A stretch of 64,000 nucleotides of DNA from Chloroflexota bacterium (lineage in GTDB: Bacteria; Chloroflexota; Anaerolineae; Anaerolineales; Anaerolineaceae), in the NCBI GenBank assembly GCA_029548365.1, contig JAKPNN010000029.1:1-64000 (forward strand), in the 5' to 3' direction. The translations under genes and the position numbers were made by a program. The notes beneath the pieces were generated by a model. The model did not search any database and was not told where the DNA came from. It saw only the letters and a list, made by a program, of their open reading frames with translations. Below are positions 53,884 to 63,025 of the stretch, one piece after another; the first letter of the stretch is position 1, and the number at the start of each line of letters is the position of its first letter.

Positions 53884-55110
53884 TTATTTTTTTAGAACAA
53901 TCAAGTGTTCTGTTTTCATTCGATTATCTTTTTTCCCTGTAGCAGGGTTTTCCTTATAAAAAAACATGTTTCTGGAAATAATTGTATCGATCAACGTTAT
54001 TTCATGTTTCCAACCTAGGTTAACAAAGTGTTCAATAAATATATCATCAATTGGAATTGGAACGGTCCTTATTGTCGCAGGTCCCACAAATAAAAACATC
54101 CTGTCTGTAATTCTTTCTTGAAGTTTAGACAATGTCCCTAAAACTCCAAAAAAATAACCGGTATAAATTTCTCTCATATGTCGTTCAGTGATATTTTCTA
54201 AATACTTATAATACGAATTAGATAGGATATTAGTTGCAGGAACATTTTGGTATGGAAATTCTAGTTTACTTAATTTCCTTATTGTTTCTTCTGAATATCC
54301 CAACCAAAATAAATCCATCTTTGTTGCTCTAATATATTCTTGTGCTTGAAGGTATGGGGGAGATGTAATAAGAAAATTTATATTGTGATTAAGATCAGAT
54401 TTTAAGGAATTTATTCCGCCCTTAATGACGCCATTTACATTCATTGGTCGTAAATTTTGATATTCTATTAAATTATTCTTGATTTTCAATAATTCATTTG
54501 CTATAAGTTCAAAGAATTTTATTTGCCAGATTGTCGATTTTAGATTGTTGATTCTTTTTAATGAGTATGGGGATCTGGACAACTTCTGTCTTTTTTCATC
54601 GTTATATGAAAAATAACGGGTTGCTTTTATTAAGGGGATTAATAACAGTCTCTTTTCTTCCTCATTATTTAACGAATGATAATAGCCCCAACTTTTGGTT
54701 AACATGTCCAAAAATACTTCGTCATGCCAATATTTGATATTTTGCCAATCGGGTAAAAATGGTTTTGAGTAAGCCATCATATCTTTTATTAATCGTTTTT
54801 CATCTAAATCTATGGGTGGCATAATTGAGATTGGGTGGATATGGTTTAATAAAGGGTTTAAATCCCATAATTCATAATCAAAACCATAAATTTTCGCAGT
54901 TGTCCCAACAGTACCATATCCTGCAAAAGGATCAAGCACGCTCATGCCAGCTTTTCCATACTCGGTCAGAGCGTATGCAATTACTTGTGGGATAAATTTC
55001 GCTGGATATCTGTACAGAGCAAATGTGGCATATGTGGTCGAAGGAATCTCAGGCATGAGATCTCTAAAGACAACATCCTTATGATTGTTGTTTTTGTTTG
55101 ATCGTATCAT
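53884..55110 (-). CDS. DNA methyltransferase (type II, SPPY class)
   Basis: A 408-residue methyltransferase. The SAM-binding motif I is VLDPFAGYGTVG (about residues 58-69) and the catalytic motif IV is TSPPY (about 250-254). The TSPPY form is common in N4-cytosine and some N6-adenine enzymes. Motif I comes before motif IV, with about 190 residues between them that may hold target recognition. AAGGA lies before ATG 55110. It starts the two-gene restriction-modification operon and is markedly AT-rich, rich in Lys, Asn and Ile codons, which suggests recent horizontal gain. Confidence 0.87.
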   Translation of the reverse strand: MIRSNKNNNHKDVVFRDLMPEIPSTTYATFALYRYPAKFIPQVIAYALTEYGKAGMSVLDPFAGYGTVGTTAKIYGFDYELWDLNPLLNHIHPISIMPPIDLDEKRLIKDMMAYSKPFLPDWQNIKYWHDEVFLDMLTKSWGYYHSLNNEEEKRLLLIPLIKATRYFSYNDEKRQKLSRSPYSLKRINNLKSTIWQIKFFELIANELLKIKNNLIEYQNLRPMNVNGVIKGGINSLKSDLNHNINFLITSPPYLQAQEYIRATKMDLFWLGYSEETIRKLSKLEFPYQNVPATNILSNSYYKYLENITERHMREIYTGYFFGVLGTLSKLQERITDRMFLFVGPATIRTVPIPIDDIFIEHFVNLGWKHEITLIDTIISRNMFFYKENPATGKKDNRMKTEHLIVLKK

Positions 55111-55144
55111 GTTGATCCTTTTGAAGAAAGTTGTGATTACATTA

Positions 55145-55153
55145 ATTTTAGCA
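55145..55153 (-). promoter_or_regulatory. -10 element of the restriction-modification operon
   Basis: Minus-strand TGC-TAAAAT (hexamer 55150-55145) lies about 34 bases before the methyltransferase ATG. No good -35 or control-protein box was found. The remaining gap to comEC (55154-55346) shows no gene. Confidence 0.4.
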
Positions 55154-55346
55154 CATGATTATTGATAAATGATTTTGAGACTATGAATATTGGATCATAT
55201 GTTCAAACAGAGCAGGTAAAGTGAACCAATAATCATTGCGTTAAGGGTTTACTATAGTCGTGTGGTGGTCAGCATGGTTTATCAGTTTAACTAATTTTTG
55301 AATCAGATATCTCCATCAACCATTGAAGGTCTTGCCTGGCGCATCC

Positions 55347-57746
55347 TCAGTGCTGCCCGCGCACCCACATCCCCTTCCCGTCGCTGCTGACCCGCACCCA
55401 GCCGTGGCCTTGCCCGCTGACCAGCGGGTAGCCGGTCAACGCTGCCTGCAGAGGCGGCGCATCCGCTTCTGTGGCGGAAAGCAGGATCACTTCAGGCGCC
55501 CAGAGCGTGATTTGCTCCAGGGGAAGGTCTTCCACGCCCACACCAGCGGGCAGGAACAGCACATCCGGCGGGGCAGGCAGATGATGCCAGCAGTCGCCAA
55601 CCCTGCCCGTGGGAATCAACGCGCGAAAATCCTCCCAGGTCAGCCACAGGAGGGAGCCGCGCTCGCCCGCCCACAGGATTTCAATCCGCAGCCCTTTCCC
55701 GGCGTCAACAACAGCACCCGCACTTGTAATCTGAGATTGCACGCCCTGTTCAGCCAGCAGGGCAACCACAGTACGGCTGGTTTGGTTGACATCCGGGTCC
55801 ACAGCCCACAGGACCATGTCAATCGGTACTTTCTTGATCACGCCGATCAGCCCGAGCAGATCTTCGCGGGAATTGCTGCCGATGATCAACAGGTCCAGAT
55901 GGCGCCCCCCGGTCGGGAGCATCTCGCCCAATGCCTGGTTGAGCGCTGACCCGCTCTCACCCCCGCCGATCAGCACGGACCCTCCCGGCGGGGTCTGCAC
56001 CAGCAGCGTTCCACGGTCATCCAGCAGGGTCAAATGCAAACGTCCATCCGGCGCACTCAAAACCCGGTTCCACACAAGCACGGTCAGGCCTGCCAGCATC
56101 AGCAAACCAACCTGCGGAGAAAATATTTTCTTAAGGGTTACCGTGCGCACTTCAGGGGGAAGGAGCGTCAACAGGAACAAACCAGCATAAAACACCACCA
56201 GCCACAGAATATGAAAAGAGGGGAATACCACTTCGCTGCCGGGTAAGCGCGCCAGCCAGGTCACCATGCGGATGGTGTAGCGCACAAAGGGCAAACTGAT
56301 GACCGCCAGAACTTGTCCCATCCCGGGTAAGGCCAGACCCGTCAGCAGGGCCAACCCGCTCAACACCATCACCAGGGATTGTGGTGGCAGGATCAAAGGG
56401 TTGGCCAGCAACGTAATCCAGGACACGCCCCCGAAATGGTAGATCATAATCGGCAGGGTCATCACCTGGGCAGCCAGGGTAAAGAGCAAAAATTCGCTCA
56501 CCGGGCCCACCAGCTTTTGGGCTTTTTCTTCTGATATCCTCCGGGTGGCAAACTGGACAAACCACTCTTCCAGAGGTTGCGCATACAACACCAACCCCAA
56601 TGTTGCTGCGGTGGAGAGCTGAAAGCCAAAATCCCAGGGCAGGTTCGGGTTGATCAGCGCCATGCCCAGCACAGCCAAGCCCAGGCTATTGAGCCCGTTT
56701 TGTCGCCGACCGAACATCCCGCCCAACACCCCCATGGCACCCATGATCGCCGCCCTTACGACCCCCGCATCTCCGCCCACAAAGACCGCATAGGCTGAGA
56801 TAGCGGCCACAGCCACCAGCGCGCCCCACCTGCGCCCCAGCAGGCGCGTGAAGGCAGCAGAAAATAAACCCGCCAGGATGGCAATATTGAATCCCGAAAT
56901 GGCGATGATGTGAGCTGTGCCTGTGCGGCGGAAGGCGTCCTGCAGTTCAGACGAAAGGCCCTGATCGCGCCCGAGCAGGATGCCCGCCAGCAGGTCAGCC
57001 TCCGGGGAAGGGAACAGGGTTTGCAATGTGGCATACGCACGGTCGTGCAGGGCAAAGATCGCCGCTTTGATAGGGTTGCCCCGGTCGAATTCCACCCGGT
57101 TAACCCGGGGATTGGTCATCAGGCTTCCGATGCCTTTGCGAGCCAAAAAATCCTGAAAGGAAAAATCATCGCCATCGGGCGGCGTCCGCAACTGACCGGT
57201 AACGCTGATGCGCATCCCGTAAGCCCAGGCGCTGCCGGGTTGCATCTGCACCAGCACCCGGCCAGAGATTTCAGCGGGGTTCACCTGTTGCGCAAGCCCG
57301 TCCAGGACTTCCAGAGATTCCACTGCTACAGTCAGGTTGGTCACAGTGTCACGAAAATCGGGCGGCTTGACCACCGTTCCCACCATCTGGACCGTGCCGC
57401 GGTCATTGTAATACGCGGCGTGCTGAGGTGTGAGCGCAGGCTGTGCCGCGGCATAGCGCCAGCCGCCCAGACACAGGGAAGCTGCCAAAAGCGCACCCGG
57501 CAGGCGTTGATCGACCCGCGTCAGGCGGCGCAGGTGGTGGGTCAGGGCTGAGCGCCCGGGCAGGCGCCAGGCTAAAATCATCGCCAGGAGGCACAGCAGC
57601 ATCCCCGCCAGCCAGCCCCAGGCGGGGATTGCGACCCGATCCGCCAGCAGGATGCCGCCCACGCTGGTCAACGCCAGCCAGAAGAAGGGCAAAAAGCCCT
57701 GGAAAGGTGAGCGTTTTGTGGGTTGTTGCGGGGACGGCGCTGGCAT
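55347..57746 (-). CDS. comEC: ComEC/Rec2-type DNA uptake channel protein
   Basis: A 799-residue inner-membrane protein of the natural-competence channel. It has N-terminal helices and an OB-like domain (about 100-210), then the competence domain with GRDQGLSSELQDAF and GTAHIIAISGFNIAILAGL (about 268-300) and further helices. The C-terminal part has the beta-lactamase-like fold (about 565-799), but its metal motif reads IIGSNSREDLLGL (about 630) in place of the usual HxHxDH, so the nuclease site seems lost. No comEA or comF gene is adjacent. A TGA-TAAAAT -10 (57799-57791) lies upstream. Confidence 0.9.
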   Translation of the reverse strand: MPAPSPQQPTKRSPFQGFLPFFWLALTSVGGILLADRVAIPAWGWLAGMLLCLLAMILAWRLPGRSALTHHLRRLTRVDQRLPGALLAASLCLGGWRYAAAQPALTPQHAAYYNDRGTVQMVGTVVKPPDFRDTVTNLTVAVESLEVLDGLAQQVNPAEISGRVLVQMQPGSAWAYGMRISVTGQLRTPPDGDDFSFQDFLARKGIGSLMTNPRVNRVEFDRGNPIKAAIFALHDRAYATLQTLFPSPEADLLAGILLGRDQGLSSELQDAFRRTGTAHIIAISGFNIAILAGLFSAAFTRLLGRRWGALVAVAAISAYAVFVGGDAGVVRAAIMGAMGVLGGMFGRRQNGLNSLGLAVLGMALINPNLPWDFGFQLSTAATLGLVLYAQPLEEWFVQFATRRISEEKAQKLVGPVSEFLLFTLAAQVMTLPIMIYHFGGVSWITLLANPLILPPQSLVMVLSGLALLTGLALPGMGQVLAVISLPFVRYTIRMVTWLARLPGSEVVFPSFHILWLVVFYAGLFLLTLLPPEVRTVTLKKIFSPQVGLLMLAGLTVLVWNRVLSAPDGRLHLTLLDDRGTLLVQTPPGGSVLIGGGESGSALNQALGEMLPTGGRHLDLLIIGSNSREDLLGLIGVIKKVPIDMVLWAVDPDVNQTSRTVVALLAEQGVQSQITSAGAVVDAGKGLRIEILWAGERGSLLWLTWEDFRALIPTGRVGDCWHHLPAPPDVLFLPAGVGVEDLPLEQITLWAPEVILLSATEADAPPLQAALTGYPLVSGQGHGWVRVSSDGKGMWVRGQH

Positions 57747-57911
57747 GGCACATCTTTCGCAAAGCGAGCTAAATCGGGATCAGCAGTCTAATTTTATCAA
57801 AGATATGGCATTGTGCGGTTGAATGCGCAAAACATAGGTCAAAAAAGTGTTGTGATGAGGTTCCCGGGGTTTAGAGAGTGCTGAATATAGGCTCGTATGG
57901 CAACCACGGCT

Positions 57912-57961
57912 CAATACCCTTGCAGGGCACAGGGAGTGCTACGCGAAGGGTTGCCCCTACG
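57912..57961. repeat. Interspersed repeat, fullest copy
   Basis: A GC-rich intergenic block with the core GCACAGGGAGTGCTACGCGA and then AGGGTTGCCCCTACG. Related copies lie at 44812-44850 (31/39 on the opposite strand) and less certainly at 40127-40144 and 14275-14286. It is the main content, with AT-rich sequence, of the 57747-58154 gap. Confidence 0.5.
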
Positions 57962-58089
57962 AATTGATATAATATTAGTCATATTCGTATTTAATATAAT
58001 TTCATAGTGATTCATGAACCTATTGTTTAACATCATTTGTTTGTAAACCCACTCTTTTATTAATTACACATACACAACAGCCCCCCTTT

Positions 58090-58131
58090 AAAAATTAAAA
58101 CCGCTGGCTAAAACTGCACTTCAGCCAGCGG
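58090..58131 (-). terminator. Terminator after the inositol-phosphatase family gene
   Basis: A 9-bp perfect stem CCGCTGGCT (58101-58109) with AGCCAGCGG (58123-58131). In the minus direction TTTTAATTTTT follows, about 24 bases after the stop codon. Confidence 0.85.
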
Positions 58132-58154
58132 CATTGGTATTGACCCGTGCCGCG

Positions 58155-58952
58155 TTATGCCACGCCCCGTTCCGCGCGCACCGCTGCCAGCACCTCCAGC
58201 ATCTTTTGGTGGATAACCGGGTTGGCGCACACAACGGTGGATGGTGTTTGCAGGTAATCCGGGCCGCCGTAGAGGTCTGTCACCACGCCGCCTGCCTCCT
58301 GCACAATTAAACAGCCCGCGGCGATGTCCCACTGACCGATGCTCACTTGCCAGAACCCGTCCAGTCGCCCGGCAGCCACATACACCATATCCAGCGCTGC
58401 AGACCCCAACCGGCGCACGGTTTGCGCCTGTGTGTTAAAACGGATAAAGTTAGCCGCGTTATCATCCTGCGAGTTATCTGCCTCCTGAGGGAAACCGGTC
58501 ACCAGCATGCAGTCCACCAATTCCGTATACTGCGACACCTGGAGGGGAGCCCCGTTCAGGGTTGCACCCGAACCACGCTGAGCCGAAAATAGTTCCCCGC
58601 GTTCGGGGTCATACACCACGCCCAGGGTCAGCTCGCCTCGATAGGCATAGCCGATCGAGACCGCGTAAAAGGGCACCCCGTGGGCATAGTTGAGGGTGCC
58701 GTCCAGGGGGTCGATGAACCATTGATGTTCCTTAGAACCCCCCGATTCGCCTGATTCCTCAGCGATGATGGCGTGCCCGGGAAAGACCTGCTGGATGGCA
58801 TCGATCAAATAGCGCTCCGATGCATAGTCCGCCTGGGTGACCAGGTCCCGGCTGCTTTTGTGGGCAATGTCCAAATCTTCACGTTTAAAATTCTTTAAAA
58901 TATCACCCGCGTTGACAGCAATCTGGTTAACGAAATCGAGGGTGGGTTTCAT
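58155..58952 (-). CDS. suhB: Inositol monophosphatase family protein
   Basis: A 265-residue Mg2+-dependent sugar-phosphate phosphatase. The metal sites are EESGES (about residues 65-70), WFIDPLDGTLNYAHG (about 78-92) and GQWDIAAGCLIVQEAGG (about 211-227). AAGGAACC precedes ATG 58952. The family includes inositol-1-phosphatase, CysQ and fructose-bisphosphatase activities; the first is the default but the substrate is not set by sequence. It is monocistronic with a clear terminator. Confidence 0.88.
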   Translation of the reverse strand: MKPTLDFVNQIAVNAGDILKNFKREDLDIAHKSSRDLVTQADYASERYLIDAIQQVFPGHAIIAEESGESGGSKEHQWFIDPLDGTLNYAHGVPFYAVSIGYAYRGELTLGVVYDPERGELFSAQRGSGATLNGAPLQVSQYTELVDCMLVTGFPQEADNSQDDNAANFIRFNTQAQTVRRLGSAALDMVYVAAGRLDGFWQVSIGQWDIAAGCLIVQEAGGVVTDLYGGPDYLQTPSTVVCANPVIHQKMLEVLAAVRAERGVA

Positions 58953-59221
58953 AGTGAGGTTCCTTTCATGGTTTCGATCAGATCAAGGCTTCATTGTAGC
59001 ACATGCGGATCGTGTGCATGGTGATTGAAGAATGGTAAAGCAGAATTTGGAATCATTAATTGGAAATTGGTACTGCCTGTATTGCGGTTGTTTTCCGGTC
59101 ACTTTTTCGGGAGGTTTGTGTATAATCGTCAGTGCAACCATCGGTGTGAAGCAATGCAACCTTATTTTGATAAATTCTGTTCTGGACAAGTCATAAACCA
59201 GATTCCTGATCACCTCCCATC

Positions 59222-60880
59222 ATGATTACCCTGCGCCTCGACAAAGTCACTTTCTCATACCCTTCCACGCCCATCTTTAGCGATGCCTCATGCGAAATCC
59301 AGCAGGGCTGCTATGGGTTGATCGGTCCCAATGGCAGCGGAAAGACCACCCTGTTAAAGCTGATCCTCGGCGAGCTGAAACCGGACGCAGGTGTGGTATT
59401 GATCGATAAGCGCATGAACGTTGCCTACATGGCACAGGAAGTTGCCCTCGACCCCGAACAATCCGCTTCTGAAGCCGTACGCCAGGGTGCGGGGCGCGTC
59501 CTGGCCCTTGAGGTCGAGCTGGCTGAACTGGAAGCAAAATTTGCTCATCCTGAATATTACGCAGACGAAAAGCGCCTGGCGCGCTTGATCGAACAACATG
59601 AACGCGCCCTGAGCGCCTATCACGAGCTGGGCGGCTCCGGGCTTGAGGGCCAGGTGAAAGCCCTGCTGACCAGCATCGGCTTTAAAGACCATGAGCTGAA
59701 CCTGCCGGTTAAAAACCTTAGCGGCGGACAGAAGAAATTGCTGGGCCTGGCGCGCATCATCCTTAGCCGTCCGGATATCCTTTTGCTGGATGAACCAGAC
59801 AATCACCTGGACCTGGACGGCAAAGCCATGCTCAGCAAGTTGATCCAGTCCTTTCCGGGCAGCGTGGTGATCGTCTCACACGATCGTTATTTCCTGGATA
59901 TGGTGGTGGATGAGATCCTGGAAGTTGGCCACGGGCGCATTGAGCAATTCAAGGGCAATTATTCAGAATATACCTTCGATAAACAACTTCGACTGCAGCG
60001 GCAATCTGTTCTTTTTCAGGCTCAACAGAAAGAGATCTCTCGCCTGGAACAGGCGGCAAAACGCCTGATGATGTGGGGCAAGGTTTACGACAACCCTAAA
60101 TTTTCCCAGCGCGGGATTAACATTCTCAAACGCCTTGATCGGTTGGAGAGAGTTGATCAACCCCCTTCCGACGCGAACAGGATCGAAATCAACCTGGGCG
60201 GCTGGCGCGGCAGTGAAAAGGTGCTGGAAGTCACCGATGTGAGCAAGGGCTTCCCCACTGCGGACGGCAGGGATACAGCCGTGGTGCTGGATAAGATTAA
60301 CTTCCTCCTGCGCTATGGCGACCGTGCGGGACTGATCGGCCCCAACGGTGTCGGGAAATCACTGCTGATCCGACTGATTTTGGGAGAGTTGCCTCCGGAC
60401 GGCGGGACGATCTACCTGGGCCCCAGCATCAAGGCAGGTTATTACGCCCAGGAGTTTGAGACGCTTGACCCAAAACCGGGCTTACTGGAAACCGTCTGCA
60501 AAGCCGGGAATTTTTCAGAAAACCGCGGCGTGGCGTTCTTAATCAAATATGGCTTTAACTATGAACAACGCGATACCCCGGTCGGGTTGCTCTCTGGCGG
60601 AGAGCGCGCCCGGCTGCAAATCGCCCTGATCACTCTTTCTGGCGCCAACTTCCTCCTTCTGGATGAACCCACCAATCACCTCGACATTCCCTCCTGCGAA
60701 GTGCTTGAGGATGCCCTGCTGGATTTCAACGGCACCCTGCTGGCAATCTCCCATGACCGATATTTCCTCGATCGAATTGCTAACCGGATCATCGAGTTGC
60801 GCGGTGACGGTTTAAGTGAATATTCAGGAAATTATTCGGATTACGAAATTCAGCGTTTATCGCCAGACTCCCCCGATTAA
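59222..60880 (+). CDS. ABC-F family ATPase (second copy)
   Basis: A 552-residue protein with two ABC domains and no membrane helix. First domain: GPNGSGKT (about 36-43), LSGGQKKL, LLLDEPDNHLD, where Asp replaces the usual Thr of DEPTNHLD. Second domain: GPNGVGKS (about 371-378), LSGGERAR, LLLDEPTNHLD. It lacks the C-terminal coiled coil of the copy at 16913-18844 and is only distantly similar, so it belongs to another ABC-F subgroup. No ribosome binding site is evident; a TATAAT (59121-59126) lies about 95 bases upstream. A GAGCGCCAGG/CCTGGCGCTC hairpin (60887-60915) follows the stop. Confidence 0.88.
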   Translation: MITLRLDKVTFSYPSTPIFSDASCEIQQGCYGLIGPNGSGKTTLLKLILGELKPDAGVVLIDKRMNVAYMAQEVALDPEQSASEAVRQGAGRVLALEVELAELEAKFAHPEYYADEKRLARLIEQHERALSAYHELGGSGLEGQVKALLTSIGFKDHELNLPVKNLSGGQKKLLGLARIILSRPDILLLDEPDNHLDLDGKAMLSKLIQSFPGSVVIVSHDRYFLDMVVDEILEVGHGRIEQFKGNYSEYTFDKQLRLQRQSVLFQAQQKEISRLEQAAKRLMMWGKVYDNPKFSQRGINILKRLDRLERVDQPPSDANRIEINLGGWRGSEKVLEVTDVSKGFPTADGRDTAVVLDKINFLLRYGDRAGLIGPNGVGKSLLIRLILGELPPDGGTIYLGPSIKAGYYAQEFETLDPKPGLLETVCKAGNFSENRGVAFLIKYGFNYEQRDTPVGLLSGGERARLQIALITLSGANFLLLDEPTNHLDIPSCEVLEDALLDFNGTLLAISHDRYFLDRIANRIIELRGDGLSEYSGNYSDYEIQRLSPDSPD

Positions 60881-61086
60881 ATTGCCGAGCGCCAGGGAAG
60901 CCAGTCCTGGCGCTCTTCAGAAGGAGAAGAAAAGTGTGTTTGTTGAGGCTATTGTAGCATTTTAGCAGGGTCTCTACTTGACGGCTCTCCTACGATCACC
61001 CTACGCACGCCCTCTAAAACAGGTGATTTTTAAAAATCAAATGGAATCAGCGCTGAATTCAAGAATCTTATACTGAAAATGCCCGG

Positions 61087-62325
61087 CTATTCGTAACGTA
61101 AGGCTTCAACCGGTGCCAGGTTTGCTGCTCGATTGGCAGGATAAAAACCAAAGAAAACGCCAACAGCCGCCGAGAACAGGGTGGCCAGCAAAACAGAGTT
61201 CAATGTCACTGCGATCTCCAGCGGGGTGCCGCTGCTCGTGGCAATCTGGCTGACGACGGCGGAAATCCCCCAGCCCAGGACAATGCCGATGGTGCCGCCA
61301 AACAGGCTCAATAACACCGATTCTGTCAGAAACTGGATTAAGATATCAGCCTTTCGCGCCCCCAAAGCTTTGCGCAACCCTATTTCCCGGGTGCGCTCGG
61401 TCACAGAGACAAGCATGATGTTCATGATCCCGATGCCGCCCACCAGCAGCGAGATCGCCCCAATGCCCCCCAAGAAGATGGTCAGCACGTTGGTGATGGT
61501 ATCTGCAACTGCCAGGATGTCCTGCTGGTTAAGCAGGGTGAAATCATCCGGGCTGCGCGGTGGGATGCGGTGCGTACTGCGCAGCACCTCGCGGATCTGC
61601 CGGAGGGCCAGGTCTGCATTATCGGTGTTGACCATGGAGACCAGAATATTCTGAACCCGGTCAGATGCCCCGCTCCCGCTGCGTGGCAGGCGAGCCTGGG
61701 CGGTGGAGATGGGAATATAGACGTTTTTATCAGGGTTATTAAACGCGCTGCCGCCCTTAGCTTCAGTCACACCCACAATCCGATACGGGTATCCGCCAAT
61801 CCTGACCGTATTTCCCACCACCCCGGCGCTGCGCCCGAGTAATTGCTCTGCTATCGATGGCCCCAGCACCACCACGGCGCTGCGTCCCTCAACCTGGGCT
61901 GCGCTGACAAATTCACCTTCCGCCATGGTCAAATTCTGCACGAACTGGTAATCGGGAGTGATTCCCAGGATGGACGTCGTCACACTGCGATCAGCATGGG
62001 TGATCTCAGCAGCACCGGAGAAGACCGGCGCCACATAGGCGATCTCTGATGTGCGCGCTGAGGCCGCCAGGGACTGTGCATCCCGCAGGGTTAGTTCCTT
62101 AGGATTGGTGACATCCTCGCTGCTGTTGCCTCCCAGGACGTAGATCACATTGGTGCCAATGCTCTCGATCTCCCCGGTGATGGAAGCTCCAGCGCTTTCT
62201 CCCAACGAGAGCAGGGCAATCACCGACGCCACACCGATCACAATCCCCAATATCGTCAACAGGGAGCGCATTTTATTGGCGCCCAGGCTGCCCATGGCCT
62301 CCCTGATGTTCAGGATCAGATTCAC
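61087..62325 (-). CDS. MacB-type ABC transporter permease
   Basis: A 412-residue MacB/FtsX-family permease. One helix near residues 20-42 is followed by a periplasmic domain (about 45-265) and three helices in the last 140 residues (about 280-300, 330-355 and 375-395). It ends in APVEALRYE, as is usual for this family. The start is GTG 62325, with GGAGGTG upstream, overlapping the ATPase stop by four bases. It works with the ATPase and adaptor encoded upstream in one operon to export a peptide, lipid or drug. Confidence 0.92.
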   Translation of the reverse strand: MNLILNIREAMGSLGANKMRSLLTILGIVIGVASVIALLSLGESAGASITGEIESIGTNVIYVLGGNSSEDVTNPKELTLRDAQSLAASARTSEIAYVAPVFSGAAEITHADRSVTTSILGITPDYQFVQNLTMAEGEFVSAAQVEGRSAVVVLGPSIAEQLLGRSAGVVGNTVRIGGYPYRIVGVTEAKGGSAFNNPDKNVYIPISTAQARLPRSGSGASDRVQNILVSMVNTDNADLALRQIREVLRSTHRIPPRSPDDFTLLNQQDILAVADTITNVLTIFLGGIGAISLLVGGIGIMNIMLVSVTERTREIGLRKALGARKADILIQFLTESVLLSLFGGTIGIVLGWGISAVVSQIATSSGTPLEIAVTLNSVLLATLFSAAVGVFFGFYPANRAANLAPVEALRYE

Positions 62326-63017
62326 TGGCGCACCTCCTGTTTTTCGATCAGCCCGTCACGCAGGTAGATGACACGCTGAGCCACCGCCGCCACCTCTGCA
62401 TCATGGGTGACAATCAACAGCGTGGTGTCGTTGGTGTGGTTCAAAGACAGCAAGAGGTTAATAATTTCTTCTCCGGAGGACGTATCCAGGTTGCCGGTGG
62501 GTTCGTCCGCCAGGATGATGGCAGGGCTATTGACCAGGGCACGCGCCAAAGCCACTCGCTGCTGCTGACCGCCTGAAAGCTCATTCGGCTTGTGATGCAC
62601 CCGATCACCCAGCCCCACAGCCTCCAGGGCATCAAGGGCTAATGCTTTACGATTGCCAGTCATCCCTGAATAGCGTAAGGGCAGCTCAACATTGGCCAGC
62701 GCGGTTGCCCGCGGCAGCAGGTTGAACTGCTGAAACACAAACCCGATCTTACGGTTGCGCACTTCAGCCAGTTCATCATCCACCAGGGTGGAAACCCGTT
62801 CGCCATCCAGGTAATAGTCGCCGTCGGTGGGGGTATCCAAACAGCCAAGCATATTCATCAGCGTTGATTTACCAGAGCCGGAGGGACCCATGATCGCCAG
62901 CACTTCTCCGGGCGCCACAGTAAAACTAACGCCGCGCAGGGCATGCACCTGGACCTCCCCCATCTGGTAGACCTTGGTCAGGTTCTCAATTTGAATGACA
63001 TATTCCTGCTCAGCCAT
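62322..63017 (-). CDS. MacB/LolD-type ABC transporter ATP-binding protein
   Basis: A 231-residue ATPase subunit with Walker A GPSGSGKS (about 40-47), the Q-loop [26 protein letters not shown] (about 142-156), Walker [12 protein letters not shown] and the switch His in VTHDAEVA. The LolD/MacB subgroup is shown by the [19 protein letters not shown] start. It lies eight bases after the adaptor gene and overlaps the permease by four bases. Confidence 0.94.
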   Translation of the reverse strand: MAEQEYVIQIENLTKVYQMGEVQVHALRGVSFTVAPGEVLAIMGPSGSGKSTLMNMLGCLDTPTDGDYYLDGERVSTLVDDELAEVRNRKIGFVFQQFNLLPRATALANVELPLRYSGMTGNRKALALDALEAVGLGDRVHHKPNELSGGQQQRVALARALVNSPAIILADEPTGNLDTSSGEEIINLLLSLNHTNDTTLLIVTHDAEVAAVAQRVIYLRDGLIEKQEVRQ

Positions 63018-63025
63018 GGTTCATC

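Noticed and set aside
55323-57772. Long plus-strand reading frames opposite comEC
   Set aside because: They are antisense shadows of a GC-rich gene with no family signal or ribosome binding site.
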